This document shows, piece by piece, positions 8,951 through 16,230 of a stretch of 52,085 nucleotides of DNA. The notes beneath the pieces are model-generated. The model had not been told where the DNA came from and made no database searches. It worked only from the letters and a program-made list of their open reading frames with translations. A program made the translations under genes and the position numbers. Position 1 is the stretch's first letter. Every line of letters starts with the position of its first letter. The DNA is from Verrucomicrobiota bacterium. GTDB taxonomy: Bacteria; Verrucomicrobiota; Verrucomicrobiia; Limisphaerales; J093. The stretch is from NCBI GenBank assembly GCA_022710935.1, contig JAKLFY010000045.1:1-52085 (forward strand), read 5' to 3'.

Positions 8951-10018
8951 TCAGCGCCCGCCTTTCAAAGCACGATCCAGCCGGGACAACTGCTCAACCG
9001 ATCCGGGTGCCAGCGTGCCGTCCTGGTAAATGCCAACGTTGAAGGTCATCGGGGCTTGGTGTTGGTTGCACGTTTGCACGTTGCGCAGGATCGCCTCGTC
9101 ACTGTAGAGCGGCGCCGGAATCGGTGTGTCGAGTTGCGTGTGCACCCAAGCCCGGTCCTCCAAACACGTCCAGCCAAACCACTGCAGGCCGTTGTCCAGG
9201 TAGCGACCCCGGGCCGGCGATTCGAGGTTCACCAACTCCCCGGCCCAGTAATCCTGGTGCGTGGTGTAGAGGTACGTCTCGGCGACTCCGGGATTGTAGG
9301 TCACCAGGCGGTCTGGATAGCCGGCCTTGCCCGCCGCCGTGAACCGTTCCCATGGGAACTGGAAGCCGCTCATGTCCGTGGTCACGCTGTTGTGCGGTCC
9401 GCGGGGATCGAGGGAATAGGGGCTGTCGAACCACCAGGCCTTGATCAGCTTCCGGTACCGGTTGCCCAGCCACGACACGATCTCCATGAGGTTCTCCGCC
9501 AGGTGGTCCTTCTTGACCGCATGATAGCCGACCGCCTGTTCCCAAGCCGCGTCCTGGCCGCTGTTGCAGGAATGGTTGTAGTAGAGAAGCAAGTGTTTGC
9601 CTTTGGCCGCGAGCCCTTCGGCCAATTCCTGGATCAAGTCGCGCTCGCAGGTCCGTCCTGGGAGAATCCGGTCGAGCACCGGATGCGGCGCCGGGAGCCG
9701 TTGCAGCGCGTGCGCGATGGTGAACAGGACGTAGTCGGCGCCGCTGCGATCGATCGCGGCGATGAAGCCCTTGAGGTCGAAGTCGGCGACGGCCTGGGGA
9801 AACGCCTTGGCGGGACCGGTACGAGGCACAGTCTGCGCGGTCCAGTGGACGCCGATACCGAACCGGCAGCCGGCGAGCCAGTCGGTGTTAGCTCGGACGT
9901 AGCCGCCGGCCTCAGGCTCGGTGTTTGGCGATCGTGCGCCAACGACTCGGTTGGCCACTGGCAGGGCGGTTGCGGCCAGCATTGTTCCCACGAATCGGCG
10001 TCGGGTCGTATGTTCCAT
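8951..10018 (-). CDS. Tat-exported GH29-like (alpha-L-fucosidase-type) hydrolase
   Basis: The protein starts MEHTTRRRFVGTMLAATALP, a twin-arginine signal. The mature part resembles the catalytic barrel of GH29 alpha-L-fucosidases: RFGIGVHWTAQTVP (about 52-65), GADYVLFTIAHALQRLPAP, ERDLIQELAEGLAAKGKHL, and KAWWFDSPY around residues 193-200, where Asp198 would be the nucleophile. At 355 aa it lacks the C-terminal beta domain of many GH29 enzymes. The substrate is unproven: the family removes fucose from glycans, but several Verrucomicrobiota relatives are uncharacterised. The ATG at 10018 is preferred to one eight codons upstream because it places the RR pair normally. From its start to 10,234 I see no other gene. 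Confidence 0.7.
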   Translation of the reverse strand: MEHTTRRRFVGTMLAATALPVANRVVGARSPNTEPEAGGYVRANTDWLAGCRFGIGVHWTAQTVPRTGPAKAFPQAVADFDLKGFIAAIDRSGADYVLFTIAHALQRLPAPHPVLDRILPGRTCERDLIQELAEGLAAKGKHLLLYYNHSCNSGQDAAWEQAVGYHAVKKDHLAENLMEIVSWLGNRYRKLIKAWWFDSPYSLDPRGPHNSVTTDMSGFQFPWERFTAAGKAGYPDRLVTYNPGVAETYLYTTHQDYWAGELVNLESPARGRYLDNGLQWFGWTCLEDRAWVHTQLDTPIPAPLYSDEAILRNVQTCNQHQAPMTFNVGIYQDGTLAPGSVEQLSRLDRALKGGR

Positions 10019-10234
10019 CGCGGTCACCTTCGGTTCAGTCAATTCGGCTCAAACGGGTTCTCAAGCCGCATGAGACTACCCTCGGGTACTGGATCCCTCC
10101 AGTACAAGTCGTCCAACCACCTGAGGGTAGCGCCGGCGGTAGCCGCAGCCGGTTATGGAGTCGGGCCCCGGGATGGGCAAGGGGAGGACCACTGCCGTCT
10201 CCGTCTTCGCCTGGTAGGATTCGAGGGTCGGTAG

Positions 10235-10326
10235 GGCGACTTTGCCCTGGCGGCCACGGCCCGGTGCGCCGCCTTATGTGGTGGATGGATCCTTGGGGTG
10301 CCAATCTCCAAAGACGAGATCGACCG
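10235..10326 (+). pseudogene. HTH/excisionase-like gene interrupted by the RIT element (5' part)
   Basis: The plus-strand frame ending GVPISKDEIDR stops matching a protein exactly at 10,326, where the RIT element begins. Across the element the frame resumes at 13,759 as FLCDTRQPSR. Joined, they read PISKDEIDRFLCDTR, matching IPKQEIDRFLRDTR at the end of the intact HTH gene at 6719-6922. The frame has a stop at 10,232 and no start, so the gene was already decayed or was truncated upstream. Confidence 0.6.
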
Positions 10327-10352
10327 TAATGCCGCGCGCGGCATTACGGTCG
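10321..10352. repeat. 32-bp perfect palindrome at the left RIT junction
   Basis: The sequence at 10321-10336 is the exact reverse complement of 10337-10352, with no loop. It starts with the shared core cgaccg and ends in the first six bases of the left inverted repeat. The right junction lacks the central 20 bp, so the two ends of the element are not symmetrical here. Confidence 0.85.
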
Positions 10353-10447
10353 TTAGGCCGAGTTCTGATTAATGCCGAGTCGAGGGGGCGATTCCCGCGG
10401 AAAGCGAAGGAATCGCCCGGTTTTCGTCGTTGCGACTCGGCATTATC
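10347..10447 (+). repeat. Left inverted repeat of the RIT element (101 bp)
   Basis: Exact reverse complement of 13658-13758 over 101 bp. Its inner end overlaps the stop codon of the third recombinase gene. It contains nested smaller inverted pairs: aatgccgagtcg with cgactcggcatt, and inside them gggcgattcc with ggaatcgccc. These are likely recombinase binding arms. Confidence 0.95.
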
Positions 10448-11444
10448 AGAGGCTCTGGAGGAAGGTTAATAACTGGTCGGACGGCCGGAAGCGGCGCGAT
10501 GGTCCAACGAAGGGTTCGGTCTTGGCAAGGGCCTGCTCCTTGAGTTGCATGCTGGCGTGGAAGTACACGTCTGCCGTCTTCATGTATTCATGGCCGAGCC
10601 ATAGCGCAATGACGGAGCGATCTACGCCGCTTTGCAGCAGTTCCATTGCAAGCGTATGGCGCAATACATGGGCGGAGACTCTTTTGGTCTTGAGCGAGGG
10701 GCATTCGGCGCGTGCTACTGCCAGGTGCTTGGCGAGCAGGTATTCCACGCCATCTCGACTCATGGCCTCACCGCGCGCATTGGGAAAGAGCACATCGTTG
10801 GGCTGTCCACTTCGCTCTCGCAGCCAAGCGCGTAGTGCTGTCACGCTATCTTTGCGCAGCGGGACGCAGCGTGTCTTACGCCCTTTGCCGGTACAGCGTA
10901 CGTGGGCACCAGGACCCAACGTCACATCTTGACAACGAAGACCCAGCAACTCGGAAACACGCAGGCCAGTCTGTACCGCGACCAACAACCAGGCGTGGTC
11001 GCGCCGGCCAGACCAAGTGTTCTGATCTGGGGCGGCCAGCAGGGCCTCGGTTTCGGCTCGACTCAAGAAGTCCACAGGCCTCTTGGTGAAGCGTTTGCTG
11101 GGGATCGCCAGAACCCGCTGCGCTACGGCCCCGAAGCCAGGTTCCCGCAGCGCGACATAGTGGAAGAATGAGTGGACGGCCGCCAAACGCACGTTCCGGC
11201 TCTGTGGCGTGTTATGTCGCTCCTTTTCTAAATGCTCCAGGAAGCGACCGATGAACGGAGCATCCAGGTCCTGGACACTCAAGGCGGTGGGGGTCTTCTT
11301 GAGGCGGCACTGAGCGAAGGCAAAGAGGAGACGAAAGGAGTCACGGTAATTCGCGATTGTGTGCGGGCTGGCATTGCGCTGGTCCATAAGCCGCTCCGTG
11401 AAGAATGCCTGGAGCAACTCGGAGAGGGTGGCGAGGCTTTTCAT
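10446..11444 (-). CDS. ritC: RIT tyrosine recombinase, third gene (RitC)
   Basis: A 332-aa tyrosine recombinase. The N-terminal SAM-like core-binding domain (about 8-115) has the typical NASPHTIANYRDSFRLLF. The catalytic residues are all present: Arg162 in TGLRVSELLGL, Lys187 in GKGRKTR, His259 and Arg262 in HVLRHT, His285 in WLGHEYMKT and Tyr294 in ADVYFHAS. Its ATG at 11444 overlaps the second recombinase's TGA as ATGA, with GGAGG seven bases upstream. Its stop touches the left inverted repeat. In RIT elements the three enzymes are thought to act together on the end repeats; the individual roles are not settled. Confidence 0.92.
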   Translation of the reverse strand: MKSLATLSELLQAFFTERLMDQRNASPHTIANYRDSFRLLFAFAQCRLKKTPTALSVQDLDAPFIGRFLEHLEKERHNTPQSRNVRLAAVHSFFHYVALREPGFGAVAQRVLAIPSKRFTKRPVDFLSRAETEALLAAPDQNTWSGRRDHAWLLVAVQTGLRVSELLGLRCQDVTLGPGAHVRCTGKGRKTRCVPLRKDSVTALRAWLRERSGQPNDVLFPNARGEAMSRDGVEYLLAKHLAVARAECPSLKTKRVSAHVLRHTLAMELLQSGVDRSVIALWLGHEYMKTADVYFHASMQLKEQALAKTEPFVGPSRRFRPSDQLLTFLQSL

Positions 11445-12370
11445 CGCTTCGCCTCCTTCCGCACGCAACGCTGCGTGGCCAAGCGCAACAACTCCGGTGC
11501 CGCCTCAAGATACCAGTAAGTGTCACGGACGTGGGCGTGACCGAGATAAGTGGACAACTCGGGCAAGTGTGCCTCCACGTTGGCCTTGGACCGATACCAG
11601 CGCACCAGGGTTTCAATGGCAAAGTGGTGCCTCAGATCGTGCAGCCGTGGCTCATGCCGGTCGCCAGCCTGGAGCAAGCCGATTTGGCGCACGACCTTAC
11701 GGAACCACTGATGCACCGTGGAGTAGCATAAACGGGTTCCCCGCTCGGAGACAAAGAAGCCAGAACCGACCGGTTGCGGAAAAGCTTCGTCACGGAGGGC
11801 GGCGTAATGCCGAAGGGCCTGTTGGCTGGAGCGATGGAGGGGCACCAGTCGCAATTTGTCGCCTTTGGCGTGGCGAACGGTCACCACGCCACGGGTGAGA
11901 TCCACGTCCTGACGATCCAAAGCAACGGCTTCACCAACGCGCATGCCGGTTACGGCCAGCAACCCGATCAAGGTGGCGTAGGAAGCGCCTTTGAGGTGGC
12001 AGTTGGGATCAATCTCGCGTGTGGCCTGCATCAACCGGAGGATGTCCCCCGCCCGGTAACGGTAGGGGTCTCGCCGAGCACAGTGGTAGGGCAACAATCG
12101 CTGGGCGGGAATCTCGGTCCGGGGGTCCAGTGCACTCAGATGTTGCGCGAAGCGACGCACTACGCCCAGGCGGTGGGCCTTCTGCTTTAGCGGGAGGTGG
12201 GTGGGGTAGGTCGCCCATGTCACCGCCAGCTTGGTGGTGATGAAGGGCGCGCGTTTCTGCTCGGCGAATCGGACGAAATGACGGAGCAGATTGTCGATCC
12301 CCCGTAGCTTGTACCCAAGCTGACGGCGGAGGTTTAGGTAGTTGTCCAGATGCCTGGCGAGCGGTTTCAT
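11441..12370 (-). CDS. ritB: RIT tyrosine recombinase, second gene (RitB)
   Basis: A 309-aa tyrosine recombinase starting MKPLARHLDNYLNLRRQLGY. Catalytic residues are Arg144 (TGMRVGEAVAL), Lys169 (RHAKGDKLRL), His244 and Arg247 (HDLRHHFA), His278 (YLGHAHVRD) and Tyr287 (TYWYLEA). A strong GGAGGTGCGCG ribosome binding site precedes the ATG, which overlaps the first gene's stop as ATGA. The next gene starts within its stop codon in the same way, so the three are one transcription and translation unit. Confidence 0.92.
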   Translation of the reverse strand: MKPLARHLDNYLNLRRQLGYKLRGIDNLLRHFVRFAEQKRAPFITTKLAVTWATYPTHLPLKQKAHRLGVVRRFAQHLSALDPRTEIPAQRLLPYHCARRDPYRYRAGDILRLMQATREIDPNCHLKGASYATLIGLLAVTGMRVGEAVALDRQDVDLTRGVVTVRHAKGDKLRLVPLHRSSQQALRHYAALRDEAFPQPVGSGFFVSERGTRLCYSTVHQWFRKVVRQIGLLQAGDRHEPRLHDLRHHFAIETLVRWYRSKANVEAHLPELSTYLGHAHVRDTYWYLEAAPELLRLATQRCVRKEAKR

Positions 12371-13605
12371 CGCGCACCTCCAGGCCAAGGTTGAGCCAGC
12401 CTGCGCAGCACTTTGAGGTCGACCTTCGCATAGATTTGGGTGCTCTGGGCCCCTTGGTGTCTGAGGACCTGTCCGATTTGGGCCAAAGAGGCGCCTCCCC
12501 GAAGCATGCGGATGGCCAGACCGTGGCGGAGCAAATGGGCGCCTTTATGCGGAGGATCAAGCTGAGCTCGTACCAGCGCGCGCCGAACCAAGCCCGCCAC
12601 GCTGCCCGAACCTGCGAAGCCCTGATACGGGGCCTTGCAGCGGAGGAAGACCTGACGCGAGGACTCGATCGAGCGGCGCGTCTTCAGATAGTGCGCAATC
12701 GCTCGGCCCACGTCATGCGGCAGCGGTAAACGATCCACCCTCCCACCCTTGCCGCGGACTGATACTTCCCCAGCACCCCAGTCGAGATCCTCCAAACGAA
12801 GCTGCGCCACCTCACCGGCCCGCAGCCCCAAGCGAGCCAAAAGTAAGAGGACGGCATAGTCTCGGCGGCCCGTCCTCCGACGCTGGTCGCAACTCCTCAG
12901 GAGTCTCCTGACCTGCACCACGTCCAGGGATTTGGGCAGTTCTGCCAAACCCCGGGCCGCAACCTTGGGCACCGCGTTTGCCAGGGGCCTGCGGATGCGA
13001 CCCTCCTGCAACAGAAAGCCGAAGAAGCTCCGCAGAACCTTCGTCGCGGACTGGAGGGATCGCCGACCGTAGCGCGCACTGGCCTGGAGGATGAAATCGG
13101 CCGCATCGCCTGCCCGCAACTGACGAAGGCGGGCCTGACCATCGGAGAACCGGTGTTTGAGGAAACGCCGAAGCACCCCCAGATACACGCTGACGGACCC
13201 ACGGAGAAGACCTCGTTGCTGGAGCAGGAACTGCTCGTAATCACCCACGAGACGATCCACGGAGTTCCGCGCGCAGGGGACCCGAGGGAGGGGGATGAGA
13301 CCGGTCTGGCGCAGGTGCTGGAGCAGTAGTGTCAGTGTACATGACTCGCCGCCGTCGCGGCTGTAGGTCCTCCATCGTGCTTCGAGAAAGGCTGCCGATT
13401 GCCGTTCGTCAAGCTGCTCCAACCCGAGGCCTTGATCGGCGAGCCATTGGCTGAGGTTCGCCGCCAAGTGCAGCTTGCTCCTACACCTGTGCCGGGAGTA
13501 GCCCTGCCGAACCAGAAGAGTCGCAAAGCCGTCCAAGTGGGGCGCCAAAGGACCTGACCGCAGTGGAACCAAGTCCTGGGGTTGCGGACAAAAGAACTCG
13601 ATCAT
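12367..13605 (-). CDS. ritA: RIT tyrosine recombinase, first gene (RitA)
   Basis: A 412-aa tyrosine recombinase. Starting at ATG 13605 puts an AAAGGAA ribosome site ten bases upstream; another ATG lies at 13614. The frame stays open outward through the right inverted repeat, but that part is not protein-like. The N-terminal half (about 1-230) holds the core-binding domains. The catalytic residues are Arg262 (LGLRAGEVAQL), Lys286 (RGKGGR), His357 and Arg360 (HLLRHG), His383 (LRHQGAQST) and Tyr392 (QIYAKVD). It is the promoter-proximal gene of the trio, 53 bp from the right inverted repeat. Confidence 0.92.
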   Translation of the reverse strand: MIEFFCPQPQDLVPLRSGPLAPHLDGFATLLVRQGYSRHRCRSKLHLAANLSQWLADQGLGLEQLDERQSAAFLEARWRTYSRDGGESCTLTLLLQHLRQTGLIPLPRVPCARNSVDRLVGDYEQFLLQQRGLLRGSVSVYLGVLRRFLKHRFSDGQARLRQLRAGDAADFILQASARYGRRSLQSATKVLRSFFGFLLQEGRIRRPLANAVPKVAARGLAELPKSLDVVQVRRLLRSCDQRRRTGRRDYAVLLLLARLGLRAGEVAQLRLEDLDWGAGEVSVRGKGGRVDRLPLPHDVGRAIAHYLKTRRSIESSRQVFLRCKAPYQGFAGSGSVAGLVRRALVRAQLDPPHKGAHLLRHGLAIRMLRGGASLAQIGQVLRHQGAQSTQIYAKVDLKVLRRLAQPWPGGAR

Positions 13606-13657
13606 AGGTGTCATTTCCTTTCGTTGAGTGGTGATGTGGAGAGGAAAGTGCCACCCA

Positions 13658-13758
13658 GATAATGCCGAGTCGCAACGACGAAAACCGGGCGATTCCTTCG
13701 CTTTCCGCGGGAATCGCCCCCTCGACTCGGCATTAATCAGAACTCGGCCTAACGACCG
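13658..13758 (-). repeat. Right inverted repeat of the RIT element (101 bp)
   Basis: Exact reverse complement of 10347-10447, including the nested inverted pairs. Its outer end carries the core cgaccg that joins the interrupted HTH frame. The promoter for the recombinase trio probably lies within it or in the 52 bp between it and RitA. Confidence 0.95.
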
Positions 13759-14143
13759 CTTCCTGTGCGATACCCGCCAACCGAGCCGTTCCAGGGCTAC
13801 CGGGCAGAGCGTTGCCACCCGGCCTTGTCACCCGCCGGCGGCAGTCGGGACTCGGTGGTGGCGCGTGGGATCGTGCACGCTTGGAGGTTCATCGGTCAGA
13901 ATGTTCGACGTCGGCCGCGTTAAGCCTTGTTGGCGGCGCGTGACACATCGGCTCGGGCGAGGAATTCGGAGATCAGTGTTCGGCGGTTAGAGGGGACCGG
14001 GATTTGCGAAGCAGCTTTCGCAGAAACGCGGGAAGCCTTGTTCGCTTTCCTGTTTCCGGCACGACTGGTTCAGTGAAACGCGCATGGTGGCGCGGCGTCG
14101 CCTGTGGGCTCCCCCATCTTGTGCGTTCTCGGCCGCGAGAGCC
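13759..14143. other. 3' remnant of the interrupted HTH gene, then no recognised gene
   Basis: The first bases (13759 on) continue the interrupted HTH frame as FLCDTRQPSR. The remainder up to the next HTH gene has only shadow-like frames. No repeat was noticed. Confidence 0.45.
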
Positions 14144-14374
14144 ATGAACCTGTCAGACATGTTGCAGAGCACCGTCAGGGTGGAGCCGTTGTTGGTTCGA
14201 CCGGAGCAGGCAACGCTGATCTTGGGGAGCGTTGAATTGCTGCATGATCTGGTCGGGGCGGGCTGGTTGCGGCCCGTGATCAGTCGCAAACGCCTGACGC
14301 TGTATTCCTTGACCGACCTGCAGGGATGCGTGGCCCGGCTGGAAGCCGGGGAGAACCTGGAGACGCCGGCGTGA
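14144..14374 (+). CDS. Excisionase-like HTH protein next to the integrase
   Basis: A 76-aa product from ATG 14144. The segment PEQATLILGSVELLHDLVGA is a helix-turn-helix in which the usual Ala-x-x-Leu-Gly pattern is visible. It is followed by GWLRPVISRKRLTLYSLTDL and a helix ending RLEAGE, the pattern of excisionase-family recombination directionality factors. It converges on the integrase gene with a 15-bp gap, a usual int/xis neighbourhood. An upstream in-frame ATG at 14084 would add 20 non-family residues. A role as the island's excisionase is inference. Confidence 0.65.
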   Translation: MNLSDMLQSTVRVEPLLVRPEQATLILGSVELLHDLVGAGWLRPVISRKRLTLYSLTDLQGCVARLEAGENLETPA

Positions 14375-14389
14375 AATCCGATCACTGGC

Positions 14390-15409
14390 TCACGCGTGAA
14401 CACTGGTTGCCAGGTCAATGTCAGGATCGATGGGCAGCAGTTTGGCGTAGTGCTTCTGCGTGGTCGCCACCTCGTCGCCCATCCAGATCGCGATTTTGTA
14501 GATCGAACACCCACGACTGGCCAGAAGGCTGCCGAACGTGTGTCGCATGATGTGGGGCGTGACCCAACGGAAGCCCAACGGTTCGAGGTAGCGGAAGTAC
14601 GGGCGATCGAAGTCGTAACGATACAGGGATTTGCCCTGCTCAACGTCCGGCCGCAGCATGAATGGCGAGCGGAGACCGTACTCGGTGAGGAACTCGCGAA
14701 ATTCCTTGGTCAACGGAACGGTCCGCTCTTCCTTGTCCTTGGGTTCAAAAGTCGGCGTCTTGCGGACGTGGAGCAAACCCTGATCGAGATCAAACCAGTC
14801 GGGGCGAGCCTGAATGATCTCGTTCTTGCGGAGGCCTGCGTGGAAGCCGCAGTAGAAAATGAACTTCAATTCAGGGCTTGGCGCCCCAGCAATGATCTGG
14901 TCGCGTTGCTCGAATGTGCAGAACCGGCGCCGGGGCACCGAGATGACCCGGCCCATCCGAACCTCCGCCGCCGGGTTGTCATGTGTCAAGGCGCGCTGCA
15001 CCGCCCAGCCGAAAAACGAGCGCAACGCCATGACGTAAGTTTGGGCGCTGGACTCGCTGACTTCCTCCCGCTGTTCGTCGTAAAAGCGCTGGACCTCTTG
15101 CGTGGTGATCGAGGCGGTGTCTAGCCAGCCGATTGACCTTGCGAACTTGCGCAGGATCGCCCCTTTGCTGTCAGCGCTGGCAGCGCTGAAGTTGTGATGT
15201 GCCAACTGATACGCCAGGAAAGTATCGATGTCGGCAGCCAATCCCTCGGTCGGATTGAGATTGGGGCGCTTGATGATTTGCGCCGCCCTCTTGACTGCCA
15301 GCACGTAGTCGTTGGTTTTCAGCGAGACGAAGATGCGACGACCCTCCTCCTGGTGAGCGAACCAGAAGGTCCGGCCTCGCTGGTAGAGGCCCTTGATTTT
15401 CTCTCCCAT
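14390..15409 (-). CDS. Tyrosine integrase of the genomic island
   Basis: A 339-aa phage-type integrase. It has an N-terminal arm-binding-like segment (KIKGLYQRGRTFWFAHQ, residues 4-45), a core-binding SAM-like domain (about 58-150), and a catalytic domain with Arg194 (HAGLRKNEII), Lys in KDKEERTVPL (about 224-226), His286 and Arg289 (HIMRHTFGS), Asp312 in WMGDEV where many relatives have His, and nucleophile Tyr321 (QKHYAKLLP). It starts 3 bp after a small gene that repeats its N-terminal segment. The tRNA-Val gene 440 bp upstream is the probable attachment site. It catalyses integration and, with an excisionase, excision. Confidence 0.9.
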   Translation of the reverse strand: MGEKIKGLYQRGRTFWFAHQEEGRRIFVSLKTNDYVLAVKRAAQIIKRPNLNPTEGLAADIDTFLAYQLAHHNFSAASADSKGAILRKFARSIGWLDTASITTQEVQRFYDEQREEVSESSAQTYVMALRSFFGWAVQRALTHDNPAAEVRMGRVISVPRRRFCTFEQRDQIIAGAPSPELKFIFYCGFHAGLRKNEIIQARPDWFDLDQGLLHVRKTPTFEPKDKEERTVPLTKEFREFLTEYGLRSPFMLRPDVEQGKSLYRYDFDRPYFRYLEPLGFRWVTPHIMRHTFGSLLASRGCSIYKIAIWMGDEVATTQKHYAKLLPIDPDIDLATSVHA

Positions 15410-15412
15410 AAG

Positions 15413-15742
15413 CTAGGAGTTGGATGCCTGGATTGCAGCGTTGATCCGCTCCGCTCGTGCAACCGCGGCCTCGACTTCACCGGTATTGAGGCAGACATGG
15501 AAATCGACCCAGAAGGCGCCTTTGCTCACGTACATGCGCCGCCAGATTGGGGGAGGCTGCTGTTGGTCCAATGCAGTACGGAGGTCTTTCAGCCGGACCA
15601 GGGCCAATCGGTAGTTGTTGGTTTCCAGCGAGACAAAACGCCGACTACCGCCTTTCTGGTGAGCGAACCAAAAGGTGTTGCCTCGCTGGTAAAGTCCGCG
15701 TATTTTTTCGCGCGTGACAGTTTTTGATTGCAGACCACTCAT
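15413..15742 (-). CDS. Stand-alone protein duplicating the integrase N-terminal segment
   Basis: A 109-aa product from ATG 15742. Residues about 8-50 (REKIRGLYQRGNTFWFAHQ, then RRFVSLETNNYRLALVRLKD) are closely similar to the first 45 residues of the adjacent integrase. The rest (about 51-109, ending VEAAVARAERINAAIQASNS) has no match in the integrase. No catalytic residue is present, so it cannot recombine DNA. It lies directly upstream of the integrase on the same strand, with 3 bp between stop and start. A plausible role is binding the same arm sites to modulate integration; this is inference. Confidence 0.65.
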   Translation of the reverse strand: MSGLQSKTVTREKIRGLYQRGNTFWFAHQKGGSRRFVSLETNNYRLALVRLKDLRTALDQQQPPPIWRRMYVSKGAFWVDFHVCLNTGEVEAAVARAERINAAIQASNS

Positions 15743-15772
15743 CGGTACAGGGCACATAGTTGCGCTGCCGAA

Positions 15773-15797
15773 AAGTGTGACAATCGCTGTCACACTT
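15773..15797. repeat. Inverted repeat upstream of the integrase genes
   Basis: Two 10-bp arms, aagtgtgaca and tgtcacactt, are separated by atcgc. The site lies 31 bp before the start of the first integrase-cluster gene, a position suited to an operator or a recombination protein site. Confidence 0.6.
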
Positions 15798-15803
15798 GTC
15801 AAG

Positions 15804-15831
15804 TTTATGGGGGTCTATGGGCCTCTATGGG
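15804..15831 (+). repeat. Three direct repeats of tatggg at exact 10-bp spacing
   Basis: tatggg occurs at 15806, 15816 and 15826, the last two within tctatggg. Helical phasing between integrase and tRNA is what one expects for integrase arm-type sites in an attachment region. Confidence 0.55.
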
Positions 15832-15849
15832 CTTGCGTAAGTGCTTGAT

Positions 15850-15924
15850 GCGCGCTTAGCTCAGTGGAAGAGCACTTCCTTCACACGGAAGGGGTCGCAG
15901 GTTCAAGTCCTGCAGCGCGCACCA
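15850..15924 (+). tRNA. tRNA-Val (anticodon CAC)
   Basis: The acceptor arm gcgcgct pairs with agcgcgc. The D arm has tagctcagt, the anticodon stem is cttcc/ggaag with loop ttcacac (anticodon CAC, reading GUG), and the T arm has gttcaagtc. The CCA end is encoded at 15922-15924. It sits beside the integrase cluster and is the likely island integration site. The reverse strand gives the frequently misannotated peptide LQDLNLRPLPCEGSALPLS. Confidence 0.95.
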
Positions 15925-15926
15925 TG

Positions 15927-15955
15927 ATCTTTCCGCTCCTGCGTCGCGGAAAGAT
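15927..15955 (+). terminator. Hairpin just after the tRNA, possible terminator
   Basis: A perfect 10-bp stem (atctttccgc / gcggaaagat) with a 9-nt loop starts 3 nt after the CCA end. No T tract follows, so it is at best a weak intrinsic terminator or a processing signal. From here to 16,230 no gene is seen. Confidence 0.4.
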
Positions 15956-16114
15956 GTGGGCTGGAAAAGCGCAAAACCGCGCCGGGTCCGAACGATGGAG
16001 GAATGCAACATCGTGCTCCCATGGGAGAACGCCTTCAAGACCGACACAATCCCCCCCGCTTCCCTTTCGGGGCGCGTGCAATGATCGCCCTGGTCGTTCA
16101 TTGCTGAAGATCTT

Positions 16115-16137
16115 CCAGCGCTGCGCAGCAGCGCTGG
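16115..16137. repeat. 10-bp-stem hairpin downstream of the oxidoreductase gene
   Basis: ccagcgctgc and gcagcgctgg flank a 3-nt loop. It lies about 95 bp past the stop of the leftward oxidoreductase gene and may end its transcript, though no T run is present. Confidence 0.4.
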
Positions 16138-16230
16138 CGCAGCGCGGCGACCAGGGCGTGCGCGGGCACGGCCGGTGCAAGAGTACCCGTTGCTTTCGTT
16201 GCGGCTTTGCCGCGCTGCGAAACAACCGGG

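Larger units (their letters stand above)
10327..13758 (-). mobile_element. RIT (recombinase-in-trio) element
   Basis: Three adjacent, co-oriented tyrosine recombinase genes of different subgroups with ATGA overlaps lie between long perfect inverted repeats; this is the definition of RIT elements. The boundaries are set by the shared hexamer cgaccg at 10321-10326 and 13753-13758, and by the reconstituted HTH gene on either side, giving 3,432 bp. All three recombinases keep their catalytic residues and the inverted repeats are identical, so the insertion looks recent and potentially active. It carries no cargo genes. Confidence 0.9.

Noticed and set aside
13606-13818. N-terminal extension of the first RIT recombinase through the inverted repeat
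   Set aside because: The repeat is identical at the other end of the element, where it cannot be part of this gene, and the ATG at 13605 has a good ribosome site.
15856-16101. Minus-strand peptide ending LQDLNLRPLPCEGSALPLS
   Set aside because: It is the reverse strand of the tRNA-Val gene, a well-known spurious annotation.
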